Shown here: positions 20,887 through 32,109 of the stretch, one piece after another | Position numbering within the stretch: the stretch's first letter is position 1 | Layout of the letters: every line of letters begins with the position of its first letter | Assembly: GCA_033557465.1 (NCBI GenBank) | Contig: CM066048.1 | Location: 18,142,305-18,206,304, forward strand | DNA from: Ichthyophis bannanicus | Lineage: Eukaryota; Chordata; Amphibia; Gymnophiona; Ichthyophiidae | Direction of reading: 5' to 3' | Length of the DNA: 64,000 bases | Program-made: the position numbers and the translations under genes | The notes under the pieces: model-generated | Databases searched by the model: none | The model's input: the letters and a program-made list of their open reading frames with translations, nothing else | What the model was told of the DNA's origin: nothing

Positions 20887-21274
20887 CAACCTACAGCAGA
20901 GAAGGGAAGGAGGGATCTGACCTGCTTACAAACGCGGGTCTGCCTCACTGCTGCTGCTGCTGCCGCCACCACCTCCTCCGAGAAAACAAAAAGTGGCGGT
21001 AGTAGTGGCAGGGTAATGGGGGGGGGGGGGCAGGCGCAGGCAACCGGTGGAGGGGTGGGGTGTGCCAGATGTGGAACTAGTACAAGGCGCAATTATGGCT
21101 TGGTACGACACTGCTCTTACCTAATAATGGAACTGCAGGTAATTGGATTTTGAAAATCACGCCAGATTCTTTAAAAACTGGAGATGCAGTGTTGAGCACC
21201 TCTCTTCCCACAAAAAAAGCACGCAAAATTACCTGGAATTATAGTTTTGATTGCCATAAAATAATATGTAACCT

Positions 21275-21400
21275 TGGGCAAGCCATTTAACCCTCCATTG
21301 CCTCAGAAGAAGGGCCTGGCAATGTACTTCCGGTCACACTGCCAAGAAAACCCAGAAGTAGTTGGGTTGCCAAAGATCATTGACTCAAAGGCACACATTG
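21275..21400. repeat. CORE-SINE-like fragment
   Basis: Contains 'accttgggcaagccatttaa', the conserved core shared with the SINEs at 15691 and 49345, followed by a degraded tail. Confidence 0.5.
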
Positions 21401-21772
21401 CATCGTATTGCAAAATAAACATTGACTGAACTTCACGGGGAGGTAATATGTTAAGATACTGCTTGTATAGCATTTTGTTCCCAGTCCAGCTTTTACCATG
21501 AGCAGAGCTTTTACAGTGGTGGCCCCAGGACTGTGGCTACAGTGCAGGAGACCCAAAATCCTATTAGGGGGAAATGTGTGTGTGGGTTTCTTGGGGGGGG
21601 GGGGGGGGAGCGGGCAGTGCTTAGTAGTTTCCTCCTGCTGCTTTGTATTTCCAGCTATATCAGAATTGGCCTCCATTGGGCTATAGGGCCATGATCCTTC
21701 CTTCACAAATAGCTGGGCCTTTTCCCGTAGTTTATAACCCCACGTTTGTTTACCAATTGCCATGATTGGCTG

Positions 21773-21811
21773 CAGTCCACCAGGACCAATGCAACTGGTC
21801 CTGGTGGACTG
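21773..21811. repeat. 16-bp perfect hairpin
   Basis: A 16-bp stem (CAGTCCACCAGGACCA on one side) with a 7-nt loop ATGCAAC, at the junction with a MITE M1 fragment. Confidence 0.85.
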
Positions 21812-21930
21812 GCTAGACGTGCCCGCAGGATCAGAATTGTGTCTACCAGCCTGAATGTGCAGGCCGTGCCCCGATTCTGGCCACCCGGACATCCAGCAAC
21901 TGCCCAGCTAGCCCAACCAGGCTCCCGTAT
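21790..21930. mobile_element. MITE M1 fragment, reversed
   Basis: This is the reverse complement of about 18925-19060 in copy 1, with the shared phrases 'gcaggatcagaattgtgtct' and 'tggccacccggacatcca'. It ends abruptly where a CR1 piece begins. Confidence 0.75.
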
Positions 21931-22372
21931 GATAGAGGTCTATAAATTAATGAATGGAGTGGAATGGATAAACGTGGATCAATTGTTTACGCTATCAGAG
22001 TATAGAAAGACTAGGGGACATGTAATGAAGCTACAGGGTAAACTATTTAAGACAAACAAGAGAAAATATTTTTTCACTCAACGTGTAATCAAACTCTGGA
22101 ATCTGTTACCGGAGGATGTAGTAAGGGCTGTTAGTATAGCTGAGTTTAAAAAAGGTTTGGACAAGTTCCTGGAGGAAAGGTCCATAAACCACTATTAAAA
22201 AGGGACCCAGGATATCAATGTTTGACCCAGTACAAGCATTGTGGAACCTGTGTCTTTTGGGGATATTGCTAGGTACGTATGACCTAGATTGGCCACTGTT
22301 GGAAACAGGATACTGGGCTTGATGGACCTCGGTCTGACCCAGTATGGCATGTCTTATGTTCTTATGTTCTTA
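21931..22372 (+). mobile_element. CR1 3' end
   Basis: The open frame reads [20 protein letters not shown] and ends [17 protein letters not shown], the CR1 ORF2 C-terminus. The 3' tail follows: 'gcttgatggacctcggtctg' and three 'ttcttatg' repeats at the end. Confidence 0.9.
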
Positions 22373-22690
22373 ACTTACTGTGCAAGTCGATTGCTTATAC
22401 ATTGTGGTGACGAGAGGAAGAGCAATGACGCAAGCAGGAGTGGTGGTAAAATTGCCATTGTTTTCAATTATAAGCTGAGTTGCAGTCATCCTATAGATTG
22501 CAGCATCAGGCTGTAGAGGTGTTTTATCAGTTACTTCACTTTCGGTGCATTGCTCTTATCTTGAGACTGCCCCTGTGCACCGGAAGTGAAATCGGAATAA
22601 GCGCTATCGGCAGCACAACTTGTCTCTTATTAGTAAAAAAAGGGTTTGTGCCAGCGCTCCTGCTTGCATCTTGCTCTTACAGCTGCCTTG
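22373..22690. other. No feature recognised
   Basis: Mixed-composition sequence without a credible gene or a repeat I can name. Confidence 0.4.
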
Positions 22691-23270
22691 GAGAGGGGAG
22701 ATGCTGGCTTATTGACGGGGAGGGAGGGTGGAGATCTGAGCTGCTGGGGAGAAGCTGGGCATGATGGAACTATATGGGAGGGGGCATAAGAGGAGGTTAA
22801 CAAAGTGAATTAGAGGAGGATGAAAAGCTGGAGAGGGGGTGAAATGGCACGGTTGGAGACTGGATGGGGGGGGGGGGATAAGAGACAGAAGAAAGAAACT
22901 GGAGAGAATCACCTACAGGGAAGGAGATAGGCTGGTGAGCAGATGGGAGACAGAGAAAAGTAGATGAGGTAGGAAAGGAAGGGGTTCAGAGGGCGGACAT
23001 GGGAGGAGCAGAGATAGTGGGTGAAAGACACAAGTGAACAAGAGGCCGGGAAAGGAGCAAATAGGAGGGAGAATGGGAAGAGATGGAGTGGGAAGGAGAC
23101 GGAATGTTGAAGGGTGAAAGGTAAAAAGAGGGAGATTGGAGGGTAAGAAGAAAGATGCAATTTGAGTGTATAGATAGAGAAAGAAATAGAAGAAGGAGCT
23201 GAAAGCAAAAGATCAATGCAAAAAACATATGTAAGAGAAAAATGGACAAAGACAAGAGGAGAGAGGAAAA
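22690..23270. repeat. Purine-rich (GA) tract, about 580 bp
   Basis: The plus strand is dominated by G and A, with a G-run at 22866-22877. Its complement yields spurious Ser/Phe/Leu/Pro-rich frames. Confidence 0.8.
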
Positions 23271-23284
23271 CTAGCAAAAGGATA

Positions 23285-23338
23285 ATATGCGTACACCTTG
23301 TAGTGCTATACAAATGATCAGTAGTAGTAGTAGTAGAT
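23285..23338 (+). repeat. L2 3'-tail motif
   Basis: 'gtagtgctatacaaatgatc' followed by (AGT)n, the same 3' end seen reversed at 5141 and 19645. Confidence 0.75.
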
Positions 23339-23410
23339 AACGTACCTAGAAAGTTAGGATAAAACAGAGGAAAGACAAGGAGAGACTTGAATCAATACAA
23401 CTAGACAAAT

Positions 23411-23458
23411 AAAATGCCCAGACCACAAGACGTTAAAATGCCCAGACCACAAGACGTT
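23411..23458. repeat. 24-bp exact tandem duplication
   Basis: The unit AAAATGCCCAGACCACAAGA plus CGTT occurs twice back to back, immediately next to the Penelope fragment. Confidence 0.9.
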
Positions 23459-23471
23459 AAGCAGTAGTCTA

Positions 23472-23900
23472 TTAGTAATGTATGTGTTGGAATGTGGTAT
23501 TTTGCTCCAAAGCAACAAAGAATACCGCTACTCCCGGTGGCATCCATTTGGAAACCGGTGACACCACTGAAGGATCCGTCAGATCAGCCCGTTTATCCTC
23601 AAAATACCGCATAACATGAAAACGACGGAAAAACTTATGTAATGCAACCCGCATAGCAAACAGGTCATAATCCACCGTTGGTATAAAAGACAGACCCAAA
23701 TTCAGGAGTCGTTCACAAGAGGGGTCCAAAGGGCAACTTGTCAAATTCACCACTAGGGATTGTGAGACTGTCTGGCCCGCTGTCGAGTGACCGGGGGATC
23801 CACCTCCCGGTAATAATCGCCCCCTCTCCGCAGGCACTTGAGACAGAGGCTTCAGCTTCGAAACGTGCACGTCATGTGTGATTGATCAGTTAAGTGTGGT
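23472..23900 (-). pseudogene. Penelope-like element, N-terminal region
   Basis: A 132-codon minus-strand frame reads SQSLVVNLTSCPLDPSCERL, then LLNLGLSFIPTVDYDLFAMR and KFFRRFHVMRYFEDK. A conserved LNxGLSFxPT followed by a helix with FxRR is characteristic of the region before the reverse transcriptase in Penelope-like elements such as Poseidon and Neptune. The RT itself does not follow: the similarity stops near 23475. It is therefore a truncated copy. A longer piece of a Penelope-like element lies at 49560-53380 on the other strand. Confidence 0.7.
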
Positions 23901-24314
23901 TTTTATTTTGGTAAAGTAGAAGAACGCATTGAACTAAACACTTGAATAAGTTTGATTAAAAGGGGCATGTACTGCGTGGGAGGGAGAAGGATTTTACCTC
24001 TTTCTCTTGCGGTTTATGCCCGACAAAAATAAGAAATGATTTCAGTTTGGGATTAGCGGTATTCTTTGTTGCTTTGGAACATTCCCTGTATGAATACCGG
24101 TGTACTGGGCTTTGCGTTTTGATTGGTATTTTGCTCAGCATAAGAGGACATTCATTTCTGTTTCTATTTCTCTAGTGTTGCAGTTCAATTTCTATCTGCC
24201 TATTTCTATTTCTAATTTGTAAGCCCTTTATTTAGACAAATTTGTATACCACTTTATCCTTCAAGCAAAGTGGCCACATCACAATTGGAGGGTTCCATTT
24301 AACACGAGCCCTTG

Positions 24315-24575
24315 TTCTGTATTGGGTGATACTCTGTGTATTTTGCATGTGTGACTGAGGTACCGTGTTCTATTAGCTTGTAGTTTATTTGTAGAGATCT
24401 GTAGCAGCCCCCACTTGTTCTTTTTTTCCAGCAAGACCCAGTATACTGTTTGTGGTACAGGCTTCTTATGGGTAGGCTGATGCTGTGTGAGACCCAGCAA
24501 TGCTGTTATGGCTTTTTGCAAGGTTTTTTAGTACTTGGCTATTGGCACTGGAGGGCAGTCATGTAGAAATCTGGT
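24315..24575 (-). mobile_element. Diverged relative of the 44-kb hAT family
   Basis: The succession 'ttgcatgtgtgactgaggta', 'ccacttgttct', 'gctgttatggctttttgc' and 'atgtagaaatct' matches 41940-42235 and 46240-46520 in the same order with many differences. It is an old fragment. The strand is given relative to no coding frame and is arbitrary. Confidence 0.5.
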
Positions 24576-25079
24576 AGTTTTTCTTCAACCCCAATGCACA
24601 TGTAAATGGTATTCAGACACTCGCAATTTTTTGTTGGGACAAAAAAGAAGCTTGTGAAGAGATCCACTGGAATCATTCCCATGGGGTAGCAAAAAAGAGC
24701 ACTGGCCCTGCAGTCCATGGCTCTTTCATGAGTCTGGTGCAGTTGATTATTAGATATCATCACTGATGATGATGATGACATGGACTGGGAACTCTTGCCT
24801 TCATAGCATCCCCCGCCCAGGGCACAGAAGACCTGACCTGACCTGAGCTTTGAATCCATAACCCTTCCTTCCTTTCACCCTCCCCCCCAGTATGCTAACC
24901 AAGAGCAGTTGTCTCAAATTTCACCCAAGATCTCAGCTGTTCTTCTGGCCCAGGCTAAATCTCTCACACATGCTTAATCTCTCTGACCTCATTGCTATGC
25001 CATTTTCAGACTGTCATTGAAGGTTTTTTGGGTCGATATCTTCACTATGTGATGTCTTGGGTAGGATTCATCATGTGAA
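24576..25079. other. No gene recognised
   Basis: Only short frames are present. A GATGAT run near 24765 and C-rich patches are visible. Confidence 0.4.
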
Positions 25080-25500
25080 AAGTTTCAGCTTTGTAACATT
25101 AACAACATCTGGGCCAGTTGCTTGTGCATTTGCTATAGAAACAATCTTCTGTATAAAGACACCCTACCTCTACATGAATGTCTTGAAATTTCCCCCACTG
25201 ACTTGGAGCAATTGTTAGTTAAGATTGGACCATCATTTAGCTTTCATTTAAACCTCTACTGCCCTCCATCAATTCAATCCACCACCTGGGAGGCTATACA
25301 ACAGTCCTTTTGATTACCACAGCTACTGTCCACTGAGTGCCTTAGGGGACTTTAACCACCATTTTGATAACCCCATTAGGTCCTGCGACAAATCATTTAC
25401 ACAATTTCTAATAGATCATGACTTTGTTCAACATGTCCAAGGACCCACCCACAAAGCAGGTCACATACTCAACCTTATTTTGGCAACCCAAGACTTCACA
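25080..25500 (+). mobile_element. L2 LINE copy C, endonuclease part
   Basis: Plus frames read CFAIETIFCIK..., then LGDFNHHFDNP, FTQFLIDHDFVQHVQGPTHK and AGHTLNLILATQD, the C-terminal half of an L2 endonuclease. The match stops at about 25500 and the protein continues at 28009. Confidence 0.7.
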
Positions 25501-26937
25501 CAGCTGCCCACAGATCTGGGAAACTACAGACCGGTTAGCCTGACATCAGTACCACAAAAAATGGTAGAAACCATTGTAAAGAACAACATTTACTAACCAT
25601 GTCGATAGTCAAGATTTAATGGGAGACAGCCAACATGGCTTTAGCCAAAGAAGGTCTTGTCTTACTAATCTGTTATGTTTTTTTGAAGGTGTGAATAAAC
25701 AGGTAGAGAAAGGCGAGTCAGTTTATAGTATATTTGGATTTTCAGAAAGCCTTTGACATGGCCCCTCATAAGAGACACTTGGTGAAATTAAAAAGTCATG
25801 GGATAAAAGGCAGTATACTATTGTGGATCAGGTTAAAAGATAGAAAGCAGAGGGTAGGTCAGTTTTCCCAGTGGGGAAAGGTGAATAGTGGAGTACCCCA
25901 GGAATTTCTGCTGGGTCCACTGCTTTTTAACATATTTGTAAATGACCTGGAAATAGGAATAACGAGTGAGGTAATGAAATTTGCAGATGACACGAAATTA
26001 TTCGAAGTTTTTAAAACCCAAGTGGATTGTGAAAAATTGCAAGAGAACCTTGAAAAATTGAAGACTGGACTTCAAATAACGGATGAAATTTTATGTGGAC
26101 AAGTGCAAAGTTATGCATCTAGGAAAGAACAACCCAAACTATGGTTCCATGATGCAAAGTTCCACAATAGGAACCACCACTCAGGAAAAAGATTTAGGTG
26201 TCATCGTGGATAATATGTTGAAAACCTCTATCCAGTGTGCAGCATCAGCCAAGAAAGCTAATAGAATGCTAGGAATCATAAGGAAAGGAATGGAGAATAA
26301 AACTAAGGATATTATAATGCCTCTGTTTCGTTCTATGGTGCGACCGCACCTTGAATATTCTGTGCAATTCTGGTTGCTGTATCTTAAAAAGGATATAGCA
26401 GAATTAGAAAAGGTACAGAGAAGAGCTACCAAACTGGATGAGGGATGAGAGGAAAAGGTTTAGGGCTCTTTGACCTGAAAAAGAGATGGCTGAGGCGAGA
26501 TATGATAGAGGTCTATAAATTAATGAATGAAGTTGAACAGGTAAACGTAGATTGATTATTTATGCCATCAAAATATAGAAGACCAAGGGACATGGAATAA
26601 AGCTACAGTGTAACCCATCTAACACTAATAAGAGAAATTATTTTTTCACTCAACACATAATCAAACTCTGGAATTTGTTACCGGAGGATGTAGTAAAAGC
26701 TGTTAGTGTAGCTGGGTTTAAAAAACTTTGGACAAGCTCCTGGAGGAAAGATCTATAAACCATTATTAAACGGGACCCATGAAATCCACTTCTTGCCCCA
26801 GTACAAACATTGTGGCACCTGTGTATCTTTTGAGAAAACTGCTCGGTACTTGTGACCTAGATTGGCCACTGTTGGAAACAGGATACTGGGCTTGATGGAC
26901 CTTCATCTGGCCCAGTATGGCATATCTTATGTTCTTA
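25500..26937 (+). mobile_element. CR1 LINE, RT to 3' end
   Basis: Starts in the RT at LGNYRPVSLTSVPQKMVET. Open pieces 25734-26213 and 26083-26448 carry DFQKAFDMAPHKRHL, FNIFVNDLEIGITSEVMKFA, then MHLGKNNPNY, DLGVIVDNML and MVRPHLEYSVQFW. The usual SGVPQGS box is changed to SGVPQEF. The 3' tail ends 'cttatgttcttatac'. The frame is shifted and stopped several times. Confidence 0.85.
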
Positions 26938-28008
26938 TACATTATGCTGATGACATCCTCTTACTCCACCACACTTCCCCCTCCTGCCCTGATCGCTCTT
27001 GACTCTTGCCTCACAGCTGTCACAAATTGATTAACACTTAACTGTCTTCACCTAAATCTCACCAAGACTATTGCCATCTGGTTCTCCCACGGCAGTCCAC
27101 CCCCTTCTATAGCTCCCTCTTTTTCCGGCACTCCCGTTCCCTTGGTTTCAACTTTCCGTTACCTTGGTGTGCACTTTGACTCCGATTTATCTTTCAACAC
27201 TCACATATCCCATGACACCAAAACATCCTTTTTTTTTTCTCCGGCAAATCCGCTCCATTCGTCCTTTCCTTTCTCCTTCGGCCCTTACCACCCTGGTACT
27301 CTCCCTAGTTATGTCTAGAGTAGATTTCTCTAATTCACTTCTCATCGGTCTCCCTAAATATCAGTTGTCCCGTCTCCGACGAATCCAAAATACTGCAGCA
27401 CGCCTCATTACACACTCCTCCCCCAGAGATCATATTACCCCTGTATTATTTCGCCTCCACTGGTTGCCTGTTCCTTTCCATGCCACCTTTAAATTGTTGA
27501 CCCTTGTACACAAAGCCTTTCATACCAGCACTCCGCAATATCTAACGGATCTCATTTTCTTTCATTCCCCCAGACACACACCACGTTCTTTTCACCTCAA
27601 CCGCCTCACTCTCCCCTCTCCCTCCCGTGCTCACCTGCAGTCCACCCGTACTTCTGCCTTCTTTTTTGCCGGTCCCGCCCTCTGGAATGCTCTTCCCCCC
27701 CTCCCTCCGTCTGGACCCCCAATATACCACTTTCAAGCAAAACTTAAAGACCCATCTATTTTCCCTGGCATTCGATGTTCCTTCCCCCTTCGTGTGATCC
27801 TTCTCTCCCCTCCTCTGAATCCCTATCATGTTTGCCTTCTCTTGTCTTGTCCTGTCCTGTCCGCCTTCTCCTCTTTTCTATCCTACCATGATATTGTAAT
27901 TTCCTTTCCTTTTTATTGGCTTCCAGCCTCTTTTATTGAATTTTATTGTACACCGCCTTGGTTATTTTGGAAAGGCGGTTTTTATCAAATACAATAAACA
28001 TAAACATA
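26937..28008 (+). mobile_element. L2 LINE copy D, 5'-truncated
   Basis: Begins at YADDILLLHH, the RT catalytic box, and runs to an L2 3' end with a hairpin-like CCGCC...GGCGG and an ATAAACATAAAC tail. The open frame 27164-27997 (277 codons) covers the C-terminal region: LVMSRVDFSNSLLIGLPKYQ, RRIQNTAARLITHSSPRDHI, LFRLHWLPV and GPALWNALPP. Copies C and D differ clearly, so D is a different, better-preserved subfamily. Confidence 0.85.
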
Positions 28009-30600
28009 AACATCACCTGCACACTTCTATGGTCCGATGACCTGTTTGTTCATTTCCATCTCCCTTTGACTATCACCAGCGCAGCAGAGGCTAGTATACC
28101 TATGGACATAAGCTATCTCCATCTACCTTGGCCTGATTTCCAGCAGTAGATACTCTGTTCCCTGTTGATTTCTCCTCCTTCTCCCTTGAAAACCAAACAA
28201 CCTTCTGGTCAGAAAACCTCTCGCAAGCACTCAATACTATAGAACCCAAAAACCTCGGCCTTGTCCCCCAGAAAACCTCTTTCTCTTGGTACCATTCTGG
28301 CCTACATTTGATAAAATAGTGGCTTGGAGCCGCCGGAAGAAGCTAGAGGAGAACTAAACAAGAACTAGCCCTTGCATCCTTCCTTTCTTGCCACTCCTAT
28401 CATTCCCAGATCAGTGTGACAAAGAGAGCCTACTACTCTTCTTTAGTGACAAAAGTAGTACACGCCTCAGAGACTATTTTTACTATTGCCTCTCAACTCT
28501 CTTCCCTATCCTCCAAGCTATCTGTCTCAACTTGGTTGGGCCCATCACTAGACTCCTTAGCCCAATTCTTCATGGACAGCTTTATCAGACTGAACCTACC
28601 CTCTCCTCCTCTGTTCTTGCCCCCTAAATCCCCATTCAGCCCCTCACATTGCCCCATGCACATATGGTCCGAATTCACCCCTGTAACTGATGCATCCTTG
28701 AATAGAGTGATCTTGGTGGTAAAAAAAACAACCTGTGCACTTGACCCCATTCCTTTGCCATAGCTGGCTGAGCAGCCACTAATCCTGCTGCTTATTGTCC
28801 TATCTTTCGTCACAGCTTGTCTTTGATCTGGCAATCTCCCTTCAGATAGTAAGATCCAACTTTGGCCCTTTTATCTATTCCATCCTATCTCAAACCTACC
28901 TTTCCTCTCTAAACCGACAAAACATATTATTCTCCCCCAACTCAGAGATCACCTAGAACACAACTCCAATACCATAGCACAGAAGCCATTGTCACGTCAG
29001 CTTTAAGTGAGTTACACAACGCTGTGGATCAAGGTCACACAGCTCTGACAGTTTCCTTAGACCTCTCCGCTGCATTCAACCTAGTAGACCATAGTATTCT
29101 TCTCTCCCCTTTCTATAATATAGGTCTTCGGGGAACTGTACTTGGATTACTTCCTTTCTTTCAGATCGAACAGGTAAGTTCTCACTGGACCATCTTTCTC
29201 CCAAGCACATGTCCTGCCTTGCATGGTGCCACAAGGATCAGCGCTATCACCCCTTTTCAATATTTCCTAAGCCTCCTAGCCTCTCTCATCCAATCTACAG
29301 GCCTTTCCTTCTATATGTGTATGCATACGATATCCTACTTATTGCTTATACTGACCCCTGCTGCCTCAATCTCACACAGGTCAACTCCCATCCTTAAAAA
29401 CTCTCCAAATGGCTCCACTCCAATGCGCTACAGCTTATTCTTACTAAAACCACTGCTACCTGGATTACCGATGCCAGTCCAGCCCCTTCTGTTGCTTCAC
29501 TCCTTAATAACTCTGTTATCACACAGCATCCTGTTTTCAAACACCTGGGTATATCGTTGACTTGCACCTCTCTTTCTCTCCGCCCCCAGGTCAGTTAAGT
29601 AGTTAAATCAACCTTTGGAGCCCTATGAAGATTTTGTGGTCTACGTCCCTTTCTAGACACTCTAGCGCAAATCTTAGTTATACTTAGTACAGTTTTTGTC
29701 CATATAAATTATTGCAATATAGTCCATGCAGGTAATCCTGCTTTTGAGATGAAGAAATTACAATCCATAGAGAACACAGCTCTTTGTATTCTGACACATG
29801 CCAGGAAATCTGACCACATCACTCACCTCATGATTCAACACCACTGGCTCTGCATCTCTTTCGAATACAGCATAAAATCCTGACTCTTGCCCACAAATTC
29901 CTTATACGCCTCCCCAATGTTTTCGCTCCTTGCACGATAAGAGTTTATGCGTTCCCCTGCCTTCTAAATCTTGATATGAAACCACCCAACATTCAGTGTT
30001 CTTCTTTCTTGCTCTGTCACGTTGGAACTGCCTCCCCCTCCAAATCCACGTAGAAGCAAATTTCAAGAGTTTAAGGTACTGCTGAAACCCTATTTCTTTG
30101 AGCAGGCCTTTGGGGTGGGGCTAGCCTCTCAATAATAAAATGCATCCCCCCCCCCTCAGCTGCTGCTGATTCCATAGCGGAAGGGGGAGGCATCAGTGTC
30201 AGTATTTCAAAATATGGCAGCTTTTTGCTGTCACTTTCTTGCCTGGGGCAGCAGCAGGCAAGAAACAGTAGCAAAAAGCAGTCTCTTTTGGAAATACTGC
30301 CGCTGCCGACCTCCCCCTCCCGACACGGAATCGGCAGCAGTTGTAGGGGATGGCAAGGCCAGTCATGTGTGCTGCTGCCATCGCCATCCACCCCAGCCAG
30401 CCGCCTAGCCCTCCTAGTGGACAGGGCTGGCCCTAGCTTTTGCCTGTCTACTCTACTCTCACTAACTATCCTTTCCTATTAATTATTTAGTTCATTTCTC
30501 AGCTTACCAGTTGTTATTTGTAAACCACCTTGTATGCATGCCAAAGGCTGTCTATCAAGGACCAATAAGCTATAAGTGTTCACTTAAAGGAAAGGTCTGA
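28009..30600 (+). mobile_element. L2 LINE copy C, continuation to 3' end
   Basis: Resumes with CTLLWSDDLFVHFHLPL, the end of the endonuclease. The RT region follows at 29024-29560 with LTVSLDLSAAFNLVDHSILL. Near 29800-30060 is the C-terminal region, and the 3' end is near 30600 ('gtaaaccaccttgtatgcatg'). There are many frame breaks and the RT core is poorly preserved. A small hAT-like foldback is inserted at 30114-30435. Confidence 0.7.
30114..30435. mobile_element. Small foldback hAT-like element
   Basis: Imperfect inverted arms of about 93 bp (30157-30250 and 30251-30343) sit inside a 322-bp insert. The right end GTGGACAGGGCTGGCCCTA resembles GTGGACAGGTTGGCCAT of the element at 54158-54580. 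The flanks GCCTTTGG and GCTTTTGC (30106-30113, 30436-30443) match at 6 of 8 positions, as expected for an old 8-bp duplication. Confidence 0.6.
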
Positions 30601-31660
30601 TTTTTATTAATAATAAAGGATATCTCTAAAACTTAGATTATGTGGTTTAAGAGCAGTCATAACTAGATCCTTGGGGGGAAAAATAGTCTCTTACAGTTCA
30701 AGTTGCTTTTGCATTTAGTCCATCTATGTAAATTGTTTTTCTCGGGAGGGGGGATAAAAGTTTATACCTTCTGTTAGAGCCCCTCACATTGCTCATTGTT
30801 TTTCCATGTGTGCGCTGTGTACACTGTTCATTCTTTATGTACTTCGGTGTGATGCCTGCACAGTATAGCAATACCCTGCTTTACTTAGATACATCATTGT
30901 GGATGGCATGTAGGAGAGGGGAATTTAAAAAGAATATAAATATCTCTCTAGAAACAAAAATTAAAAAAAATAGAGAAATGATAGATGGTTTTAACTGTAA
31001 CTGAATTAGCACACATAAAAAAATGGTTTTGGGTATCATGCTGAAAAGGAGCTGGAGGAGGGAGAATAGTGGATGGCCTCGGTGTCACATTTTTGAGTCA
31101 GGACCACTGAACCCCAGTGGAGAGCTGGGAGGAGAATAATAGTAGAAAAGAAGCTGAGCCGGCACTTCTGTAGGGAAGCTTGGGCCCCTTCATCTGCTAC
31201 TTCGATTGAAAGCTGGTGGGAGACGTGAGATGGAGGAGGAGAGGCCATGCTTGTGTTTCCTCCTGAGCCTTCATCTTCAGTTACCAGACACTACTCGCTC
31301 TCTCTTTCTCTCCCTGCCTGGTCCTTTGCCAGAAACAACTTACAGTCCTCTCCCTCCCACACCCTCAAATACTCCCTGGGGCTTCTAGCCTTGCTTCATC
31401 CTAACAAGGCCATCCAATGATTTTTACTAAAAACAGATGTGCCAAGCAATCTCGCCAGCCTGTCTTCCTATCCTTCATAGACGGTGGTGTGCAAAGTTTC
31501 AGCATCTCTGGTCCAACTGAATTTTCACTTAATCCGTAAGTGCACAAAAGCTAATCCAAGTTTTACATGATACAAAACAATGTATTCGTAGATGAATAGG
31601 AGATTCTCAACTATCCAAAATGTGGAACGTCAGAACTCCATGGATGGTATCACACCCAGT
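30601..31660. other. No gene recognised
   Basis: A repeat-poor-looking stretch with short frames only. The 31206-31388 frame is low complexity and not convincing. Confidence 0.4.
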
Positions 31661-31667
31661 TTAATAG

Positions 31668-31966
31668 AATATTAAAGGAACATTCTTATGAAGTATGCAA
31701 ATTACCACCATTAATATGTGCCATACCTGAGTGCAAAAAACAATTATATTCATGGTTCCAATAAATATTTTCATAAAATCTTTTGACAAGCACCTGTCAT
31801 GAATTTTCAGATTAAGTGTCGAACAAATAATCTTCTTGATGCTTGCCAACATTTTTTGTTTTAATATTTATTGGAGCCATGATTCCTGTATGCAGATGGA
31901 TATATGATTCTATACACAAGTGGTGGCCATTGACATACTTAATATGAGTGCTCCTTTAACATTTTA
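31668..31966. repeat. Foldback repeat with ~100-bp arms
   Basis: 31668-31769 and 31863-31966 are imperfect inverted copies. Both contain the phrase CCAATAAATATT (or its complement) at the inner edge and 'ttaaagga' at the outer edge. AT-rich; probably a MITE. Confidence 0.7.
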
Positions 31967-32109
31967 TTAAATTGAGTATTATGATATCCCTAAATTTGTG
32001 GCATTTCACATCTTGTGTAGTTGAGAACAAAGTTAGACATGACATCTTTTTGCAAATTTGAATTCATAATTACTCTTTGCTGATTTTTTTTTTATAACAG
32101 ATTGAACAT

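Larger units (their letters stand above)
19440..21110. mobile_element. Foldback (palindromic) element split by an L2
   Basis: 19440-19643 and 20887-21100 are inverted copies of each other. Both contain the CAG/CTG-rich stretch, the C- or G-run, and 'tctgctgt'/'acagcaga' at the inner edge. An inner stem at 20793-20886 continues the same palindrome. The L2 piece 19644-20790 sits inside the left arm. Without it the element would be about 520 bp, mostly one long hairpin. The ends resemble the small hAT foldbacks elsewhere in the window but no target duplication was found. Confidence 0.65.

Noticed and set aside
22909..23313. 134-codon Ser/Phe/Leu/Pro-rich minus frame
   Set aside because: This is the translation of the complement of the purine-rich tract.
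27542..27829. 95-codon minus-strand frame
   Set aside because: Antisense of the L2-D ORF2 C-terminus.
30196..30482. Frames in both strands at the small foldback
   Set aside because: They are artefacts of a GC-rich palindrome, which yields similar frames on both strands.
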